From a virus, in IMG/VR virus record IMGVR_UViG_3300008448_000124, positions 1 to 52,095 of that record: a DNA stretch of 52,095 nucleotides. One strand, 5' to 3'. The notes below the pieces were generated by a model. It was not told the origin of the DNA, did not search any database, and saw nothing but the letters and a program-made list of their open reading frames with translations. The translations under genes were made by a program, and so were the position numbers. Positions 1 to 6,044 of this stretch are shown one piece after another. Each line of letters opens with the position of its first letter. The first letter of the stretch is position 1.

Positions 1-196
1 GTGATAGTTTTCGGGGTCGCTCGGTGGTGCTAACAATGTTAGGCGTGGGCTTTGCATCGGGTATTCCGTTGCGCTCTGCGTAGTCAAGCAACGCTAAACG
101 GATAATCGCGGACACAGAGATTTCCCTGCTTTTTGCGTAGTCGGCGATTCGCTGGTGTAAAGCTGTAGAAAGTTCAATAGTTACCTTAGTTTTCAT
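1..196 (-). CDS. Ribbon-helix-helix DNA-binding protein, 3' end cut by window edge
   Basis: The first 65 residues are visible and the gene runs off the left edge. An N-terminal beta strand (KTKVTIELS, residues 2-10) is followed by helix A (about 11-25), a turn, and helix B (about 27-42, SVSAIIRLALLDYAER). This is the Arc/MetJ/CopG fold, whose dimers insert the paired strand into the major groove of short inverted repeats. The gene is transcribed away from the early operon, like a phage repressor or early-gene regulator. Its coding sequence contains one copy of the 13-bp palindrome at 30-42. It is the best placed candidate to bind that palindrome, but binding is inferred. An antitoxin-like role is the alternative. 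Confidence 0.82.
   Translation of the reverse strand, partial: MKTKVTIELSTALHQRIADYAKSREISVSAIIRLALLDYAERNGIPDAKPTPNIVSTTERPRKLS
30..42 (+). repeat. 13-bp palindrome site 1 (CTAACAATGTTAG)
   Basis: Exact copy with central A, inside the coding sequence of the leftward RHH gene. Confidence 0.95.
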
Positions 197-219
197 GGTA
201 AACCTCTTAGTGAGTGAAA

Positions 220-232
220 TGGTATTATACCA
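220..232 (-). promoter_or_regulatory. Extended -10 promoter of the RHH gene inside a 13-bp palindrome
   Basis: On the minus strand TGGTATAAT gives an extended -10 (TG-N-TATAAT, hexamer at 229-224), about 28 bases upstream of the ATG at 196. No good -35 is visible, as expected for an extended -10 promoter. The hexamer lies in a perfect palindrome, TGGTAT-T-ATACCA. Its 6+1+6 layout matches the CTAACA-W-TGTTAG repeats, but the arms differ. It could be an autoregulatory operator (inference). Confidence 0.6.
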
Positions 233-285
233 GTGAAGTTAAGTAGAGCACCAGTCTTTTACAGAGCGATGTTAGCGATTTAGGC

Positions 286-298
286 CTAACAATGTTAG
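286..298 (+). repeat. 13-bp palindrome site 2 (CTAACAATGTTAG)
   Basis: Exact copy with central A in the divergent intergenic region. It is extended to a 15-bp palindrome by flanking C and G. It lies 54 bases upstream of the RHH promoter palindrome on the minus-strand reading. Confidence 0.95.
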
Positions 299-629
299 GG
301 AATTTGGCGTTTTTTCGTGTTGTTCTTACAATAACATCCCTTTAGAATCAAGGACTTACGATGCAATGTTAAGTGTTAAGCTTTTTTTCGGAAGTATACG
401 TGGGGGTGGGAGCGGAAGAGCACCTCGGCAAGTGCAAAAAATAAAATTGGGTGGCCGTATATATATTATTTTTCCTAAACAAATTAACATTACACGACAA
501 AATCGTCTGAGATGCCTCATTTTTGCTGCGTTTTGCTTGTTAGGTTTTCGTGTTAGGTCTCACAAAAATTCCGCAACATTGCCCCTCATTTCCTAAACAC
601 GCCCCGTGCGCACCAGACCCGCCAAACCC

Positions 630-658
630 TTGACTTAGCCACTATTATGTGTTATAAT
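630..658 (+). promoter_or_regulatory. Strong sigma70-type early promoter, copy 1
   Basis: TTGACT (630-635), a 17-base spacer and TATAAT (653-658) form a near-consensus promoter for host RNA polymerase. The sequence from about 607 to 668 is closely related to the copy near 2778. An exact 13-bp palindrome begins 38 bases after the -10, within the leader of the first gene. Confidence 0.85.
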
Positions 659-696
659 ATGTATATAGTGGGAATTCCACTAGACCGCAGCAAAAC

Positions 697-709
697 CTAA
701 CAATGTTAG
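697..709 (+). repeat. 13-bp palindrome site 3, before the first early gene
   Basis: Exact copy with central A. It is followed by ATAGGAGG and the ATG at 723, with 13 bases between the site and the start codon. Confidence 0.95.
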
Positions 710-722
710 ATAGGAGGATGGC

Positions 723-1034
723 ATGAGCAACCAGTTAGTAAGCATCCAAGACGGTGTAGGCGATACCCTGCTCGCTTGGCATAGATTCAAAGCAGGTACA
801 GGTAGCCTAGAACAGGTAGAGCATCTGCTTAATTACCTAGCCACAAAAGCAAGTGTCGAAACATTCGGCGCAGAGGGCGAGCTAACCACATTCAAACCCT
901 TTGAGCATTACGTGATCGACCATACGGGCGAAGAAATACGGGAAGTTGCAGTTGTACTAAGGGGCACACGCGCAGTGCGAAACAATGGCAGCACCCGCAT
1001 AATCAGCCGCGCCCTAGTAACCACAGAAACCTAA
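723..1034 (+). CDS. First early gene, hypothetical protein (103 aa)
   Basis: The ATG follows AGGAGG at 712-717 with good spacing and is the first gene after the strong promoter. I do not recognise the family. The N-terminal half looks helical (HRFKAGTGSLEQVEHLLNYLATK). The C-terminal half is beta-rich and ends in a basic stretch (VVLRGTRAVRNNGSTRIISR). Being first in the early transcript, it may act in host takeover or early regulation (inference). Confidence 0.8.
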   Translation: MSNQLVSIQDGVGDTLLAWHRFKAGTGSLEQVEHLLNYLATKASVETFGAEGELTTFKPFEHYVIDHTGEEIREVAVVLRGTRAVRNNGSTRIISRALVTTET

Positions 1035-1043
1035 CAATGTTAG
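1031..1043 (+). repeat. 13-bp palindrome site 4, before the gene at 1057
   Basis: Exact copy with central A. It has the same downstream ATAGGAG and the same 13-base spacing to the ATG as site 3, so the two leaders share a longer repeat of about 21 bp. Confidence 0.95.
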
Positions 1044-1056
1044 ATAGGAGCACAAC

Positions 1057-1263
1057 ATGGCTAAACTCAAAACCCATCTGATGCACATGGAGGAGCAACA
1101 AATGACCGAAGCAGAACTGGAGGAGTATCTCGACCACCTATATGCCGAGTACCTCATGAAACAGGAGGCTTACTATTACGAAGATAACCACAACGTAAAT
1201 ACTATGGAAAAGGCTCGTCCGATTAAAAATACCGAGCCTAACAATGTTAGGGAGGAGGCATGA
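1057..1263 (+). CDS. Small acidic hypothetical protein (68 aa)
   Basis: It starts after TAGGAGCACAAC, 13 bases downstream of palindrome site 4. The protein is helical, acidic and rich in Met and Tyr (EEYLDHLYAEYLMKQEAYYY). Its C-terminal PNNVREEA is imposed by site 5. Its stop overlaps the next start (ATGA at 1260), which suggests translational coupling. Function unknown. Confidence 0.75.
   Translation: MAKLKTHLMHMEEQQMTEAELEEYLDHLYAEYLMKQEAYYYEDNHNVNTMEKARPIKNTEPNNVREEA
1238..1250 (+). repeat. 13-bp palindrome site 5, gene end and next start
   Basis: Exact copy with central A. It encodes the PNNVR stretch near the end of the upstream protein and ends nine bases before the next ATG (1260), just upstream of a GGAGGAGG ribosome binding site. 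Confidence 0.95.
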
Positions 1264-1496
1264 CTAACCGGTTCCTAAGCGTATCCAACGAGGATGCAGA
1301 GTTTACGGAGCACCAGATCCGCCACTTTATTATTGCCAAAAAGCTAGGGGTGCAGCCAAACGTAAGCAGAGAAGCACTAGGCAAGCTAAACGACCTGTGG
1401 GGTGTGCGTGACAGGGACGACATAGTGTACGCAGAGTACAAGCAGCTATGGTACGAAGTAGAAAAGGAGATCGAGGAGGCTAACAATGTTAGATAA
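1260..1496 (+). CDS. Hypothetical protein (78 aa)
   Basis: The ATG follows GGGAGGAGGC. The protein is charged and mostly helical (FTEHQIRHFIIAKKLGV, YKQLWYEVEKEIEEA). Its last residues NNVR are encoded by palindrome site 6, and it overlaps the next gene by 11 bases. No family recognised. Confidence 0.75.
   Translation: MTNRFLSVSNEDAEFTEHQIRHFIIAKKLGVQPNVSREALGKLNDLWGVRDRDDIVYAEYKQLWYEVEKEIEEANNVR
1480..1492 (+). repeat. 13-bp palindrome site 6, containing the ATG at 1486
   Basis: Exact copy with central A. Its left arm is the spacer between GAGGAGG and the start codon, and the ATG is bases 7-9 of the site. It also encodes the C-terminal NNVR of the upstream protein. Confidence 0.95.
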
Positions 1497-1716
1497 CGAA
1501 GATGCGCGGTATCTGTGCGTGGTGTGTGGTGGCTATGTAGACCACCGGAGATACGCACTAGGCTATAAAACGTGCTTGCAATGCGGTGAGGCAGCGGCGA
1601 AGGATGAGTCAAGAAGGAAAGCTAGTATGGTGCAAATCCCATACAGCAAGGGCGCGTACCAGTTCATCTATAACCCAGCAGACCTATTCCATACCAACCC
1701 AAAGAGGACAACATGA
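1486..1716 (+). CDS. Small zinc-ribbon protein (76 aa)
   Basis: Four cysteines as two CxxC pairs (C11/C14 and C30/C33) make a zinc ribbon. A C-terminal KxxYxxIYNPxDL-like stretch is of a kind seen in small phage proteins. The start codon is inside palindrome site 6, with GAGGAGG just upstream. It overlaps the next gene by ATGA. A nucleic acid or protein adaptor role is plausible but not shown. Confidence 0.75.
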   Translation: MLDNEDARYLCVVCGGYVDHRRYALGYKTCLQCGEAAAKDESRRKASMVQIPYSKGAYQFIYNPADLFHTNPKRTT

Positions 1717-1961
1717 CGGACATGGCACAAGCAGACCGAACCCTGAGAGCAACGCCGAGAACATCCGACGAAGGGGTATTTAAACGATTCAAGGAAAGGA
1801 TAAACAACATGAAAACCAAAACCTTAGCGCAGTACGTAGCAGAGTACATACAAGAAGAACTGTACAGAGGGGTAATCCCAAGCGACATAGACTCGCACCT
1901 AATCCAACAAGCCATCGACGCATACGAGGGTGGTGCAGCCGAGGGAGGACAACATGAATAA
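1713..1961 (+). CDS. Hypothetical protein (82 aa, or 50 aa from the internal start)
   Basis: The ATG at 1713 overlaps the upstream stop and follows AGAGGACAAC. A second ATG at 1809, after AAGGAAAGGATAAACAAC, would give a shorter protein starting MKTKTLAQYVAEYIQEEL, which is the better structured part. Either start is possible. The protein is helical and its family is not recognised. Confidence 0.6.
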   Translation: MTDMAQADRTLRATPRTSDEGVFKRFKERINNMKTKTLAQYVAEYIQEELYRGVIPSDIDSHLIQQAIDAYEGGAAEGGQHE

Positions 1962-2163
1962 CACAAACAAAGGAGCACTGCTCATAGTAGTGCACGAGCT
2001 CAAACACCTAGAAAAAGCATGGGAAGCGCAGATGCTAAAGATAGTCAAGGCTAAGGGTCTCTCTGGTAGGGACATCGTAGATATAGTGCAAGAGATGACA
2101 ATCGTACAAGGCCGACTGGTGCACATGCAGCTATCGATAAACGACAAGCTGAAGACAACATAA
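1954..2163 (+). CDS. Hypothetical helical protein (69 aa)
   Basis: I chose the ATG at 1954 because GGGAGGAC lies just upstream; an upstream GTG at 1930 lacks a ribosome site. The protein is a continuous charged helix (HELKHLEKAWEAQMLKIV and following), perhaps a small coiled coil. It overlaps the upstream gene by 8 bases. Confidence 0.7.
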   Translation: MNNTNKGALLIVVHELKHLEKAWEAQMLKIVKAKGLSGRDIVDIVQEMTIVQGRLVHMQLSINDKLKTT

Positions 2164-2169
2164 AGGAGC

Positions 2170-2182
2170 CTAACAATGTTAG
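2170..2182 (+). repeat. 13-bp palindrome site 7, containing the ATG at 2176
   Basis: Exact copy with central A, in the order AAAGGAGC then site, with the ATG at bases 7-9 as in site 6. Confidence 0.95.
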
Positions 2183-2421
2183 AACAACGCACGAGAACGC
2201 GGGAGACCGCAACCAAGGATGGCTACAAGATCAAGCGTGAGGCGTACAGCATGGCGGCGGCACATAGCCACGAGCTGCAATGTGGCTTGTTCGGCAAGAA
2301 GTACGAGCCAGTGCCGGAGATACGCAAGCGGCTCGATGCCCAGCTTAAAACGCACACAATAAACCGAATGACACAAGAGATCGACGAGATTAACAAGGAG
2401 GATAACGATGGACGCAGATGA
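2176..2421 (+). CDS. Basic hypothetical protein (81 aa)
   Basis: The ATG lies inside palindrome site 7, preceded by AAAGGAGC. The protein is basic at its N-terminus (LEQRTRTRETATKDGYKIKR) and helical after residue 50. It overlaps the next peptide gene by 14 bases. Function unknown. Confidence 0.75.
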   Translation: MLEQRTRTRETATKDGYKIKREAYSMAAAHSHELQCGLFGKKYEPVPEIRKRLDAQLKTHTINRMTQEIDEINKEDNDGRR

Positions 2422-2491
2422 TGTGGTGACGTGGATATGCTTCACATTGTTAGGTGCAATGCTGGTGCTTGTGTATTTGGGACTAATTTAA
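2408..2491 (+). CDS. 27-residue single-pass membrane peptide
   Basis: The ATG at 2408 follows AAGGAGGATAAC, a strong ribosome site. The protein has a short acidic N-terminus (MDADD) and one hydrophobic segment to the end (about residues 8-27, TWICFTLLGAMLVLVYLGLI). The gene ends 10 bases before the next start, whose ribosome site AGGAG overlaps its end. Small early membrane peptides of phages can alter host membrane or defence functions, but no role is visible here. Confidence 0.65.
   Translation: MDADDVVTWICFTLLGAMLVLVYLGLI
2441..2453 (+). repeat. Degenerate palindrome site (11 of 13)
   Basis: TTCACATTGTTAG differs from the T-centred form at positions 1 and 3. It lies inside the 27-residue membrane peptide gene and may be a decayed or weak site. 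Confidence 0.5.
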
Positions 2492-2501
2492 GGAGAATGA
2501 C

Positions 2502-2717
2502 ATGAGTGTATGCGTAGAGGTAACGCTGGACGAGTTCGACATCGAGGACGTAGTGGAGCACGTCGAGGCTAGGGGTTTCACAGTAACCGAAGGCAGCACG
2601 ACAGAAAACAGTGCCGAGCTTGAGCGCATCTGGGCAGCGATGCGACTGGGCAGGGACGAGCAAGCGATGGAGCTTATGAAACTTTATGTGTGTGACAAGC
2701 TGGGGAGAGTGCTATGA
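2502..2717 (+). CDS. Acidic hypothetical protein (71 aa)
   Basis: It follows AAGGAGAATGAC. The N-terminal half is strongly acidic (LDEFDIEDVVEHVEARGF) and the second half is helical. It is the last gene before the second early promoter. Family not recognised. Confidence 0.7.
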   Translation: MSVCVEVTLDEFDIEDVVEHVEARGFTVTEGSTTENSAELERIWAAMRLGRDEQAMELMKLYVCDKLGRVL

Positions 2718-2777
2718 GGGGGGGGGTTTAAAAAACGCAAGTAGCTAGTTAAGTGCGCACGCTACCCCGCCAAACTA

Positions 2778-2806
2778 TTGACTTGGCTAGTATTATGTGT
2801 TATACT
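2778..2806 (+). promoter_or_regulatory. Sigma70-type early promoter, copy 2
   Basis: TTGACT (2778-2783), a 17-base spacer ending TATTATGTGT, and TATACT (2801-2806). The GTGCGCAC, the CCCGCCAAAC before the -35 and most of the spacer match the promoter at 630-658, so this is a duplicated module. It drives the MoxR/VWA gene group. Confidence 0.82.
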
Positions 2807-2825
2807 ATATATAAATGGAGGGAGT

Positions 2826-2888
2826 ATGTGTAGTAAATGCAGCAAGTGCAACAAGCGCAGCGACAACAAGCCTAACAATGTTAGGTAA
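2826..2888 (+). CDS. 20-residue Cys-rich peptide, possible leader peptide
   Basis: The ATG follows GGAGGGAGT, a near-perfect ribosome site, about 20 bases after the -10. The peptide begins MCSKCSKCNKRSDNK, with three Cys in a Cx2Cx2C array, and ends in NNVR from palindrome site 8. It could be a metal-binding micropeptide or a leader peptide. The strong ribosome site is the main support, and the remaining 83 bases before the MoxR gene hold nothing else I recognise. Confidence 0.45.
   Translation: MCSKCSKCNKRSDNKPNNVR
2872..2884 (+). repeat. 13-bp palindrome site 8, end of the 20-residue peptide
   Basis: Exact copy with central A, 65 bases downstream of the second promoter's -10. It encodes the final NNVR of the Cys-rich peptide just before its stop codon. 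Confidence 0.95.
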
Positions 2889-2971
2889 ACACAGTCTTAC
2901 ATGTAGCAACGTAACAGCAAGGCAGTTAACGTATCACCAACAAGTTTATTAAACAACTAAGGAGCAATACG

Positions 2972-4036
2972 ATGTCAGAAATTACTTTCGGTAAGACCGT
3001 CTCGCTTGACCAAGCGGCGAACGTCATCCTGCACACCCCGATGAACCGCTACCTGCTGGAGGGCGAGCCGGGTATCGGCAAGTCAACACTCATCAAAGCA
3101 ATCGCAGCCAAGCTGCCAACCCACGAGGTGGCGTACATCGACGTGCCGAACATGGACTTGGGCGACATCGCTATGCCTGTCGTTGACCATGAGACCCGCA
3201 CCACCAAGTACTACCCGAACGCTCGCTTCAAACTGCAAACCGGTAAGCCAGCAATCATCATGCTCGACGAGTACACCAAGGGCGCGCAACCAGTTAAGAA
3301 CATGCTGCATCCGCTGCTTGAGGTTACTAACCCACGGCTAGGCGACATGCCCATCCACCCTGACTCGATCATCTTCCTGACAGGTAACCTGTCAACCGAT
3401 GGCGTAGGTGACCAGCTACCAGCACACAGTCGCAACCGCATCATCCCATTACAGGTGCGCAAGCCTGACGCCGAGGAGTGGATCAACTGGGGTCTCAACA
3501 ACGGGATCGAGGCCGAGCTGTTGGCGTGGGCGCGTCAGTATCCGCATGCCTTCGCGTCATACACCGATGGTGGGCAAGCTGAGAACCCCTACATCTTCAA
3601 CCCACGCAAGCAACAGAAAGGCTTCGTGTCGGGTCGCTCATTGGAGCGGGCATCTAACATTGTTAGGGTTCGCAAAGCATTGGATGGCGACACATTGATC
3701 GCAGCCATGAGCGGTGCAGTGGGTGAGTCAGCGGCACGTGACATCCAAGCGTACATCGACTTCGCGGATCAGCTACCTACGTGGGAACAAACGGTGACGC
3801 ATCCGTCAACCGCGCTTGTGCCTACGTCTGCTGGTGCATGTGCAGTGCTGGTATATGGCGCTATCGCTAAGGTTGATAAGAGCACTATCACGCCATTCAT
3901 GCAATATCTTGAGCGGTTCGACTCTGAGTGGCAAGCATGCTTCGCTATCAACATCGCCAAGTCGAGCAAGCAAGGTATCGCCTTCGGATGCAAAGCATTC
4001 AGCGACTGGGTGGCTAAGAACGAGGACTTGCTGTGA
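2972..4036 (+). CDS. MoxR-type AAA+ ATPase (354 aa)
   Basis: A MoxR-like AAA+ ATPase, predicted to use ATP to remodel a partner protein. Visible motifs are Walker A GEPGIGKST (31-39), Walker B IIMLDE (95-100), sensor 1 TGN (137-139) and an arginine-finger region (SRNR, about 153-156). The length fits MoxR proteins of this kind. Its stop overlaps the next start, and it shares a transcript with the metallopeptidase/VWA protein at 4448 and the DUF3150-like protein at 6045. MoxR proteins usually work with VWA partners, so a complex is likely (inference). It carries palindrome site 9. Confidence 0.88.
   Translation: MSEITFGKTVSLDQAANVILHTPMNRYLLEGEPGIGKSTLIKAIAAKLPTHEVAYIDVPNMDLGDIAMPVVDHETRTTKYYPNARFKLQTGKPAIIMLDEYTKGAQPVKNMLHPLLEVTNPRLGDMPIHPDSIIFLTGNLSTDGVGDQLPAHSRNRIIPLQVRKPDAEEWINWGLNNGIEAELLAWARQYPHAFASYTDGGQAENPYIFNPRKQQKGFVSGRSLERASNIVRVRKALDGDTLIAAMSGAVGESAARDIQAYIDFADQLPTWEQTVTHPSTALVPTSAGACAVLVYGAIAKVDKSTITPFMQYLERFDSEWQACFAINIAKSSKQGIAFGCKAFSDWVAKNEDLL
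3654..3666 (+). repeat. 13-bp palindrome site 9 (CTAACATTGTTAG), inside the MoxR gene
   Basis: Exact copy with central T. It is read as S-N-I-V-R in the ATPase, so the central T gives isoleucine rather than asparagine. Confidence 0.95.
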
Positions 4037-4233
4037 GTGCGAGTAGAGAGGCGGCGTTCTATGAGCATCTGCGCGACAAGTACAAGGGCAAGATATACAA
4101 GATCGAGCGCACCAATGACCCGATGTACGACAAGCTGATTGTGCGTGTGGAATTCCACATACCTGCGGACGTTGATGAGATCGAGATGTATAAACGCATC
4201 ATTAGCGTGATCGATGTAATAGCGGAGGGCTAA
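4033..4233 (+). CDS. Hypothetical protein (66 aa)
   Basis: It starts with GTG overlapping the MoxR stop (GTGA), so it is probably translated by coupling. It has a short helical N-terminus, then a strand-rich section (KIYKIERTNDPMYDKLIVRV) and a C-terminal helix. It sits between the ATPase and VWA genes and may belong to the same module. Family not recognised. Confidence 0.7.
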   Translation: MSASREAAFYEHLRDKYKGKIYKIERTNDPMYDKLIVRVEFHIPADVDEIEMYKRIISVIDVIAEG

Positions 4234-4242
4234 CAATGTTAG
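4230..4242 (+). repeat. 13-bp palindrome site 10, containing the ATG at 4236
   Basis: Exact copy with central A, directly after GCGGAGGG. It supplies the Shine-Dalgarno spacer and the start codon of the gene at 4236. Confidence 0.95.
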
Positions 4243-4451
4243 ATGAGGATAAGCATGTGTACTACTGGGGGTGGCTGGAGTGCGACAACCCTGAGTATGA
4301 CTACCGTGGTGGCACTAACAAGCTGTTGTTCCGAGTATTTAGGGCAGGGAAAACAATACATGACGACCCAATCACTGAAGCAATGAGCAAGGTTGAGGCT
4401 ATCGAGTATTGCAAGCGTATCGTTAAATTAACTGGAGGGAGAGAGCTATGA
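4236..4451 (+). CDS. Hypothetical protein (71 aa)
   Basis: The ATG is inside palindrome site 10, after CGGAGGG. The protein is rich in aromatic residues near the start (HVYYWGWLECDNPEYDYRGG) and helical at the end. Its stop overlaps the VWA gene start. Function unknown. Confidence 0.72.
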   Translation: MLDEDKHVYYWGWLECDNPEYDYRGGTNKLLFRVFRAGKTIHDDPITEAMSKVEAIEYCKRIVKLTGGREL

Positions 4452-5650
4452 GTGAAGTGAAAGACAAAGAAGAGCGCAAGCTCAAGAAGGTCAAGATCGC
4501 ACTGATGCGCAACCCCATCTTTGCGCTGTATCAAGGCGTGATGATGGTGGGCAAGACAACACTGCGCGATGACTTACCGACTGCTGCAACCAACGGGCGC
4601 GATGAGATGTACGGGCGCAAGTTCGTCAAGGAGTTGGACGAGAAGGAGCTTGCCTTCGTGGTGATGCACGAGTGTATGCACAAGGTCTATCGGCATCTGA
4701 CTACATGGAAGAAGCTGCATGAGGAGAACGCCTTACTCTGCAACTGTGCTTGTGACTACGTGATTAACCTGAAGCTTAAAGACATCGACCCTGATGGCAA
4801 GTACATGCGCATGCCTATGAAGGACGGCAAGGTGATCGGTTTGGTCGATGAGAAGTATCGCGGCATGAACACCAAGCAGGTCTTCGACATGCTTAAACAG
4901 GTGCAGACGGATGAGGGCAAGGAGGGTGGCAGTGGTGGTGGCGAAGGCTTCGATGAGCACGACTGGGACGGAGCTAAGGAGATGACCGACCAAGAGAAGG
5001 AGGAGCTACATCGTGAGATCGACCGAGCTATACGTCAAGGCCAGATTGCAGCTAAGAAAGCAGGTACAGGTGCGGGTGGGCTTGACCGTGAGCTGGGTGA
5101 CTTGATGGAACCCAAGGTGGACTGGCGTGAGGTGCTGCGTGAGTTCGTGAAATCAATATGCAATGCAAAGGACACATCATCATGGAGACGCGTAAATCGT
5201 CGGTTCATTGGCAGCGACATCTACCTACCTACACTGGTTGGGGAGCGCGTGGGGCACATCGTAATCGGGATCGACACATCTGGGTCTATCGGGGGCAAGG
5301 AGTTAAACGAGTTCCTTTCTGAGGTGAAGGGGATTGCAGATGAGGTGCGCCCTGAGAAAGTGGACTTGCTGTACTGGGATAGCGAGGTGGCAGCACATGA
5401 AGAATATGACGAGTACAGCGTGGCTAACATTGTTAGCAGTACAAAACCACGTGGAGGTGGTGGCACGAGCCCTTCATGTGTCACTGCGTATCTTAAAGAT
5501 AAAGCTATCAAGCCCGAGTGCGTCATCATGCTCACAGACGGGTATGTCGGTGATGATTGGGGTGGAGAGTGGCCGTGCCCCGTTATGTGGACGATTGTTA
5601 ATGGGAACGCTGACGTTGCACCAAATGGTAAAACTATTCACATCAACTAA
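4448..5650 (+). CDS. Metallopeptidase-like/VWA domain protein, MoxR partner (400 aa)
   Basis: Two domains are visible. The N-terminal part has a zinc-metallopeptidase motif HECMH (74-78). The C-terminal part is a von Willebrand A domain with the MIDAS residues DTSGS (276-280) and TDG (363-365). They are separated by a Gly-rich acidic linker (near 155-175). This is the DUF2201 metallopeptidase/VWA-like layout, often found with MoxR ATPases. The protein may be a metal-dependent adaptor, or a protease remodelled by the upstream ATPase. Whether the HExxH site is active cannot be told. Palindrome site 11 lies in the VWA part. Confidence 0.85.
   Translation: MSEVKDKEERKLKKVKIALMRNPIFALYQGVMMVGKTTLRDDLPTAATNGRDEMYGRKFVKELDEKELAFVVMHECMHKVYRHLTTWKKLHEENALLCNCACDYVINLKLKDIDPDGKYMRMPMKDGKVIGLVDEKYRGMNTKQVFDMLKQVQTDEGKEGGSGGGEGFDEHDWDGAKEMTDQEKEELHREIDRAIRQGQIAAKKAGTGAGGLDRELGDLMEPKVDWREVLREFVKSICNAKDTSSWRRVNRRFIGSDIYLPTLVGERVGHIVIGIDTSGSIGGKELNEFLSEVKGIADEVRPEKVDLLYWDSEVAAHEEYDEYSVANIVSSTKPRGGGGTSPSCVTAYLKDKAIKPECVIMLTDGYVGDDWGGEWPCPVMWTIVNGNADVAPNGKTIHIN
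5424..5436 (+). repeat. 13-bp palindrome site 11, inside the VWA gene
   Basis: Exact copy with central T, read as A-N-I-V-S within the VWA domain. Confidence 0.95.
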
Positions 5651-5660
5651 GGAGAAACAC

Positions 5661-5912
5661 ATGAGCAAGGTAATCGTAAATCTGGGGTATCGGTCTATCG
5701 TGGTGGACGTAGAAAAAGCAATCGCCATCGCTGAACTGATGCAAGACGCAGAGATGTATCAGTCCAAGTATCACAGTGCGGAAAATAACAATCCTTCGTA
5801 CAGCACGTACCACATCTTCCCCGCAGAGCCAGATAGCGGGTTCACTATGCAAATGCTGACTAACGAGAGCTACAACCTGTACAAGCTGGCAGGTAAGCCG
5901 GAGGAGCGATGA
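5661..5912 (+). CDS. Hypothetical protein (83 aa)
   Basis: The start at 5661 follows AAGGAGAAACAC, ten bases after the VWA gene. It has a strand-rich N-terminus (KVIVNLGYRSIVVDVEKA), a helix, and a Tyr/Asn-rich middle. It overlaps the next gene by ATGA. Family not recognised. Confidence 0.72.
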   Translation: MSKVIVNLGYRSIVVDVEKAIAIAELMQDAEMYQSKYHSAENNNPSYSTYHIFPAEPDSGFTMQMLTNESYNLYKLAGKPEER

Positions 5913-6043
5913 GGTATTACAAGGTGCGAGGGTTGGGTGGCAAGTGGTACATAGCCAAGGGCTACCCGAACGGCCCGAGCGTTAAGAACGGACTTACCGA
6001 AGCAGAAGCAGACGCATATCTTAAACTTTTAAAGGAGCAATAA
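5909..6043 (+). CDS. Small basic protein (44 aa)
   Basis: The ATG overlaps the previous stop and follows GGAGGAGCG. The sequence (MRYYKVRGLGGKWYIAKGYP, then an acidic helix with LTEAEADAYLKLLKEQ) looks like a small beta-hairpin plus helix. It is well packed between its neighbours, which supports a real gene. Confidence 0.65.
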   Translation: MRYYKVRGLGGKWYIAKGYPNGPSVKNGLTEAEADAYLKLLKEQ

Positions 6044-6044
6044 C

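Larger units (their letters stand above)
197..722. other. Divergent intergenic region rich in TGTTAG half-sites
   Basis: This 526-bp stretch separates the leftward RHH gene from the rightward early genes. It holds the RHH promoter, two exact palindromes (286-298 and 697-709), and the main early promoter (630-658). Half-sites are clustered here: TGTTAG at 270-275, 538-543 and 551-556, and TGTTAA at 367-372 and 374-379. A weaker possible promoter (TTGTTC, 17 bases, TAGAAT) lies around 331-359. An open frame at 366-596 is basic and has no support as a gene. The region looks like a regulatory switch; an origin cannot be excluded. Confidence 0.6.

Noticed and set aside
366-596. Open reading frame of 76 residues in the divergent intergenic region
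   Set aside because: The start lies among TGTTAA half-sites with a poorly spaced ribosome site. The protein is basic and of unusual composition, and it lies upstream of the main promoter. I treat it as non-coding.
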